Shown here: positions 5,439-8,178 of the stretch, piece after piece
Numbering within the stretch: the first letter of the stretch is position 1
Layout of the letters: every line of letters begins with the position of its first letter
Origin: a bacterium
Lineage (GTDB): Bacteria > Bacillota > Clostridia > Oscillospirales > Acutalibacteraceae
Assembly (NCBI GenBank): GCA_020627425.1
Contig: JAHKXX010000142.1
Span: forward strand, 1-8,178
Direction of reading: 5' to 3'
Length of the DNA stretch: 8,178 nt
Position numbers and translations under genes: made by a program
Notes under the pieces: model-generated
Database searches by the model: none
What the model saw: only the letters and a program-made list of their open reading frames with translations
Told to the model about the DNA's origin: nothing

Positions 5439-6539
5439 ATGTTAGTAACGGCGGTTGTGAATAACAGAGGAAACACGCTTGTTGTGGAATTGCCCTGCGA
5501 CCGAATGGATATCGAGGGCAAGCTTCGCTCAATCGGGGAAGATTTTTCCGATAGAATTCCGATTTCAGATAATCCCGACAGCAAGATTACGACCAGGCTC
5601 TTAGCCGAAAGTCATATCGGGCTGCATTTGATTAAGCTGTTCAACGACAGCCACACGTTAAGGAATGTTAACGATACTCTGCAGGTTCTTATGAAAGCAC
5701 CTGATGAAGTAAAGGAAGCCTTAGAGTCGGATATAGTAAACGATCAGTATTCTTCGCCGAATGAACTGACTAAGGACGTAAAGAAGCTGACCGAGGAGCT
5801 TGGCGAGTATACCGAGACCTTCTATTTCCCGATTATCGGTAATCTCGACGACGGCGAATGCGGTGAACATGAGGTAGGCAATGATTTCCTGAAATGTTAC
5901 GAGTGGGATATCAAGGAGCTCGTAGAGCTCGAACAGAGTGATCCTGATCTCGGTAATATGCGAGATTATTTCCTCGATGATGATACCGCGCAGGCTAAAA
6001 TGGTAACGGCGAATTGGGGTATCGAAGAAATGAACGGCAAGCTTTACGGCAAGGTCGATTTCAAGCTCCGCGAACTCTTTACGGCTGAAGAAAAAGCTAA
6101 AGTCAGAGATTGGGTTATCGGTCAGAACTCAGACGGCTTCGGAGAAGGTCTCGAACAGCGTCCGATTGAAACAGAGGACGGCGACTTGTATGTCTCAATG
6201 TGGAATTCAAGCGATAGTTATTTCGTCTACGATACAGACGAGATGAACGACTATCTCGGACAAAACAATCAGGAGAGAAAAGCTCCCGAGAAATACAAAC
6301 CCGACTGCGAGCTTATCGGTCAGGACGGCAACATCTTCAATCTGCTCGGAATTGCCGCGAGAACGCTGAATCGAAACGGTATGCGGGATGAAGCCAAAGA
6401 AATGAATGACCGTGTTTTAAACTCAGGCAGCTATGATGAAGCTCTCGGAATTATCGGCGATTATGTAAATATTACAGGCCCCGCCGACGATTTCTCCGAG
6501 GATGACGAGGATTACGGCGGTATGGAGATGAGCCTATGA
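5439..6539 (+). CDS. Multidomain antirestriction-type protein with diverged ArdA-like N-terminus
   Basis: This is a 366-residue acidic protein. Residues 1-125 share the layout of the ArdA-like modules in the preceding gene: a strand, an ELPCDRMDIEGKLRSIG helix, then NVNDTLQVL and a helix pair; sequence identity is low. Residues 205-265 form a separate module with FTAEEKAKVRDWVIGQNSDG, GEGLEQRPIE and LYVSMWNS, a pattern I know from uncharacterised mobile-element proteins in Firmicutes. Residues 290-346 form a third, with IGQDGNIFNLLGIAARTLNRNG, then GSYDEALGIIGDYVNI, also widespread in phage and plasmid proteins of unknown role. The C-terminus is acidic and ends GGMEMSL. GGGAGGA (5425-5431) lies 7 bases before the ATG, one base after the previous stop. 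Its ATGA overlap couples the next gene. It is likely an accessory anti-defence factor; no activity is demonstrated for these modules. Confidence 0.78.
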   Translation: MLVTAVVNNRGNTLVVELPCDRMDIEGKLRSIGEDFSDRIPISDNPDSKITTRLLAESHIGLHLIKLFNDSHTLRNVNDTLQVLMKAPDEVKEALESDIVNDQYSSPNELTKDVKKLTEELGEYTETFYFPIIGNLDDGECGEHEVGNDFLKCYEWDIKELVELEQSDPDLGNMRDYFLDDDTAQAKMVTANWGIEEMNGKLYGKVDFKLRELFTAEEKAKVRDWVIGQNSDGFGEGLEQRPIETEDGDLYVSMWNSSDSYFVYDTDEMNDYLGQNNQERKAPEKYKPDCELIGQDGNIFNLLGIAARTLNRNGMRDEAKEMNDRVLNSGSYDEALGIIGDYVNITGPADDFSEDDEDYGGMEMSL

Positions 6540-6871
6540 GCTACGATGAATTTATGCATCAGCTTGAACTGCTAAACGAGGATACTGACGCTATAGATAT
6601 CTACACCTCGCTTGATTTCCAATGTGATCAAACAGGAGGTTATCCCACTTTGCTGTGTGTGAATTGGGATAAGGGCAAGGCGTGGCTTCAGCTCAACGAA
6701 AGTTTCTGTTGTGACGAAGATGTGTCCGGATATCAGCAGTTATGCGCTGATTTCGGTATTCGTGACTGCAATTCTGTCGATGATTTTAATAACATACTTA
6801 ATTCTCTCGGTGAGGACGCGCGCCAAACCGCGTTTCTTCCCGATGAGGATGATTTTACAATGACTTTATAA
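6536..6871 (+). CDS. Small acidic Cys-rich protein of unknown function
   Basis: I do not recognise this 111-residue protein. It is acidic, has no signal peptide or membrane segment, and contains six cysteines (30, 41, 58, 59, 70, 78) in the middle of the chain. A predicted strand-rich core (TLLCVNWDKGKAWLQLNESF) is followed by helices and an acidic end, PDEDDFTMTL. Its ATG overlaps the previous stop as ATGA, and GGAG (6524-6527) lies 8 bases upstream, so it is translationally coupled to the 366-residue protein and probably works with it. The closing DEDD-x-x-M-x-L resembles the end of that neighbour (DEDYGGMEMSL). A small DNA mimic or antirestriction partner is an inference from charge and position only. 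Confidence 0.75.
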   Translation: MSYDEFMHQLELLNEDTDAIDIYTSLDFQCDQTGGYPTLLCVNWDKGKAWLQLNESFCCDEDVSGYQQLCADFGIRDCNSVDDFNNILNSLGEDARQTAFLPDEDDFTMTL

Positions 6872-6889
6872 CAAGAAAGGATTTTTATT

Positions 6890-8178
6890 ATGACTAAAAC
6901 AAACAAAAGAATACTTACAAGAATGACCGCGATTCTGCTTGCGGTCATCGCGCTTTTATCAGTCTTTTCAGGTTTGAGTGTTAGCGCAAAATCCGGTGAC
7001 AAGGTAAGCGTGACATTCGGATATTGCTATGACACAGGCGGCAGTATTATCCGTTTTGCAAAAACAGTAACCAATAACGGAGTAACAGTAGGTACTCCCG
7101 GTGAGGAACTGTGCAAGATCTTTGCCAACAAGAAAGAGGCATACTGTATTCAGCCCGGCATCGGACTTCACTCCGGAGATAAACTGACTGAATCAGGTTC
7201 TACCGTATGGAAAAAACTCGGTACAGCAAAACAGAAAGCAATTAATCTCGCTCTTCTCTACGGCAAGCCGGGTAACGCGAAGAATCTGAGTAATACAGCT
7301 GACCAAAAATGGGTTGCTACTCAGCTTATCGTATGGGAGATTGTCGCGGGATGCAGAAAAACATCCGACACTTATGCTTGTACTAACACAAAGTTCATTG
7401 ACGGAATGTGTTCAGGCGGCAAGAATCCCGGTGTTAAGACGGTATATAATCAGATTTCAAACGCACTCAAGGGACATCTGACAGTGCCGAGTTTTGCAAA
7501 CCGTCTTAAATCCAAGGCAGCAACCCATGCAATGAAAGTGAGCTCCGGTAAATACTCTCTTACACTTACCGACAGCAATAAGGTGCTTTCAAAGTTCAAT
7601 TTTAAAAAGACTGACGGCGTAACAGTTGCTGCATCAGGAAACAAGCTAACACTCTCAGCAACAAAACCTGTCGAGACAGTTTCCTTTGATTCCAAGAAAA
7701 CTGTTCCGACAGTATCAAAAACAAGTACATTGATTCCTTACGGCGACTCTTCCAAACAGGATGTAATTACAGGCGTAGAAAACGCCCCCGATCCTGTCAA
7801 AGCATATTTCAAGGTGAGCGCGAAGGGTGGAAACCTTAAAATCAAAAAGACTTCCGAGGACGGAAAGGTATCGGGTATCAAGTTTACGATTACAGGACCT
7901 AACAGCTACAAGAAAACAGTAAAAACCGATTCGAGCGGTAACTTCAATCTGACCGACCTTGTCCCCGGAACTTACACCGTAACCGAAAACAAGTACAGCC
8001 GATATGAAACGCAGAAGGCTCAGACCGTAAAAATTGAAGCAGGCAAAACCGCAACAGTATCATTTAAAAATATTCTCAAGAAATCTGAGTTCCGCATTGT
8101 AAAAAAGGACGCTGAAACTAAAAAGGTTATTGAGATTGCCGGCTTTAAGTTCAAAATCAAGGATTCCGACGGCAAGTA
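6890..8178 (+). CDS. Thioester-domain surface adhesin with CnaB/SpaA repeats (incomplete at window end)
   Basis: The frame stays open to the window edge (429 complete codons). A Sec signal peptide covers residues 1-33, with VSA before the likely cut. A thioester domain follows: YCIQPG supplies Cys86 and WVATQLIVWEIV supplies Gln145, the pair that forms the internal Cys-Gln thioester by which such Gram-positive adhesins bind host or cell surface targets covalently. Five further cysteines (46, 75, 155, 164, 174) could form disulfides. A beta-rich stalk region spans about 195-300. A CnaB/SpaA-type domain covers about 314-396: LKIKKTSEDG holds the candidate Lys (317-320), VTE gives Glu366 and SFKN gives Asn394, the expected isopeptide triad. 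A second CnaB begins at about 400 and is cut by the window. Sortase signal and end are not visible. AAGAAAGG (6873-6880) lies 9 bases before the ATG. Likely role: adhesion or mating contact. Confidence 0.9.
   Translation, partial: MTKTNKRILTRMTAILLAVIALLSVFSGLSVSAKSGDKVSVTFGYCYDTGGSIIRFAKTVTNNGVTVGTPGEELCKIFANKKEAYCIQPGIGLHSGDKLTESGSTVWKKLGTAKQKAINLALLYGKPGNAKNLSNTADQKWVATQLIVWEIVAGCRKTSDTYACTNTKFIDGMCSGGKNPGVKTVYNQISNALKGHLTVPSFANRLKSKAATHAMKVSSGKYSLTLTDSNKVLSKFNFKKTDGVTVAASGNKLTLSATKPVETVSFDSKKTVPTVSKTSTLIPYGDSSKQDVITGVENAPDPVKAYFKVSAKGGNLKIKKTSEDGKVSGIKFTITGPNSYKKTVKTDSSGNFNLTDLVPGTYTVTENKYSRYETQKAQTVKIEAGKTATVSFKNILKKSEFRIVKKDAETKKVIEIAGFKFKIKDSDGK
6923..6948 (+). repeat. 8-bp perfect inverted repeat in the adhesin signal-peptide codons
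   Basis: ATGACCGC and GCGGTCAT flank a 10-base loop, starting 33 bases after the adhesin start codon. An mRNA hairpin here could slow early translation or affect transcription; CGCGCTTTTAT follows it. It may be coincidental, since both arms encode ordinary signal-peptide residues (12-14 and 18-20). Confidence 0.35.

Noticed and set aside
6733..7171. Two minus-strand frames across the end of the 111-residue gene and the adhesin start
   Set aside because: They oppose two good genes with proper ribosome binding sites and show no domain pattern.
7450..7695. Minus-strand frame within the adhesin
   Set aside because: Antisense shadow of the Ser/Thr/Lys-rich stalk region.
1..8178. CRISPR array, tRNA, rRNA, insertion sequence or attachment site
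   Set aside because: No regularly spaced repeats, cloverleaf-like segment, transposase pattern or flanking direct repeats were found on reading both strands.

Overview
The window looks like an accessory segment from a low-to-moderate GC Gram-positive bacterium, most likely a gut Clostridia/Oscillospiraceae (Ruminococcus-like) genome. The evidence is strong AGGAGG-type ribosome binding sites, a SpoVG-family protein, YodL and DUF3846 domains, AbrB-type small proteins, a Gram-positive lipoprotein and a thioester/CnaB surface adhesin. All eleven genes lie on the + strand. The gene mix (orphan DNA adenine methylase, ArdA-like antirestriction proteins, YodL/DUF3846, SpoVG, surface adhesin) is typical of the cargo of integrative conjugative elements in these bacteria. 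No integrase, relaxase, conjugation ATPase or attachment site is visible, so the mobile-element assignment is inference.

Layout. Bases 1-73 hold a probable 3' half of a terminator, two short inverted repeats and the first ribosome binding site. Bases 74-2663 form a tightly packed, partly overlapping run: D12-class adenine methyltransferase, two AbrB-like small proteins each with a cysteine motif, a YodL-DUF3846 protein, and a SpoVG-family protein whose acidic tail resembles that of SSB. Bases 2675-3397 encode a secreted protein with two fibronectin-III-like domains. Bases 3412-4260 look like a self-contained unit: a promoter with an extended -10, a lipoprotein with a long Lys/Pro/Thr stalk and a small Cys-containing C-terminal domain, and a hairpin with a GCAA loop that may be a weak terminator. 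Bases 4283-6871 carry a two-module ArdA-like protein, a 366-residue protein that begins with a third, diverged module of the same kind, and a small Cys-rich protein translationally coupled to it. From 6890 to the window end runs an incomplete thioester-domain adhesin with CnaB/SpaA-type repeats.

Reading together: the cytoplasmic proteins would modify the element's DNA (methylase), block host restriction (ArdA-like) and regulate (AbrB-like, SpoVG). The exported proteins (FN3-like protein, lipoprotein, thioester adhesin) would alter the host cell surface, plausibly for mating-pair contact, surface exclusion or host adhesion. The most notable points are the three ArdA-like modules in two adjacent genes with a GC step inside the first gene, the SSB-like tail on the SpoVG homologue, the recurring acidic-Met C-termini, and the orphan C-terminal domain of the lipoprotein. 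Four longer reading frames have an upstream GTG or TTG that gives a longer frame, but the ribosome binding sites favour the internal ATG used here.
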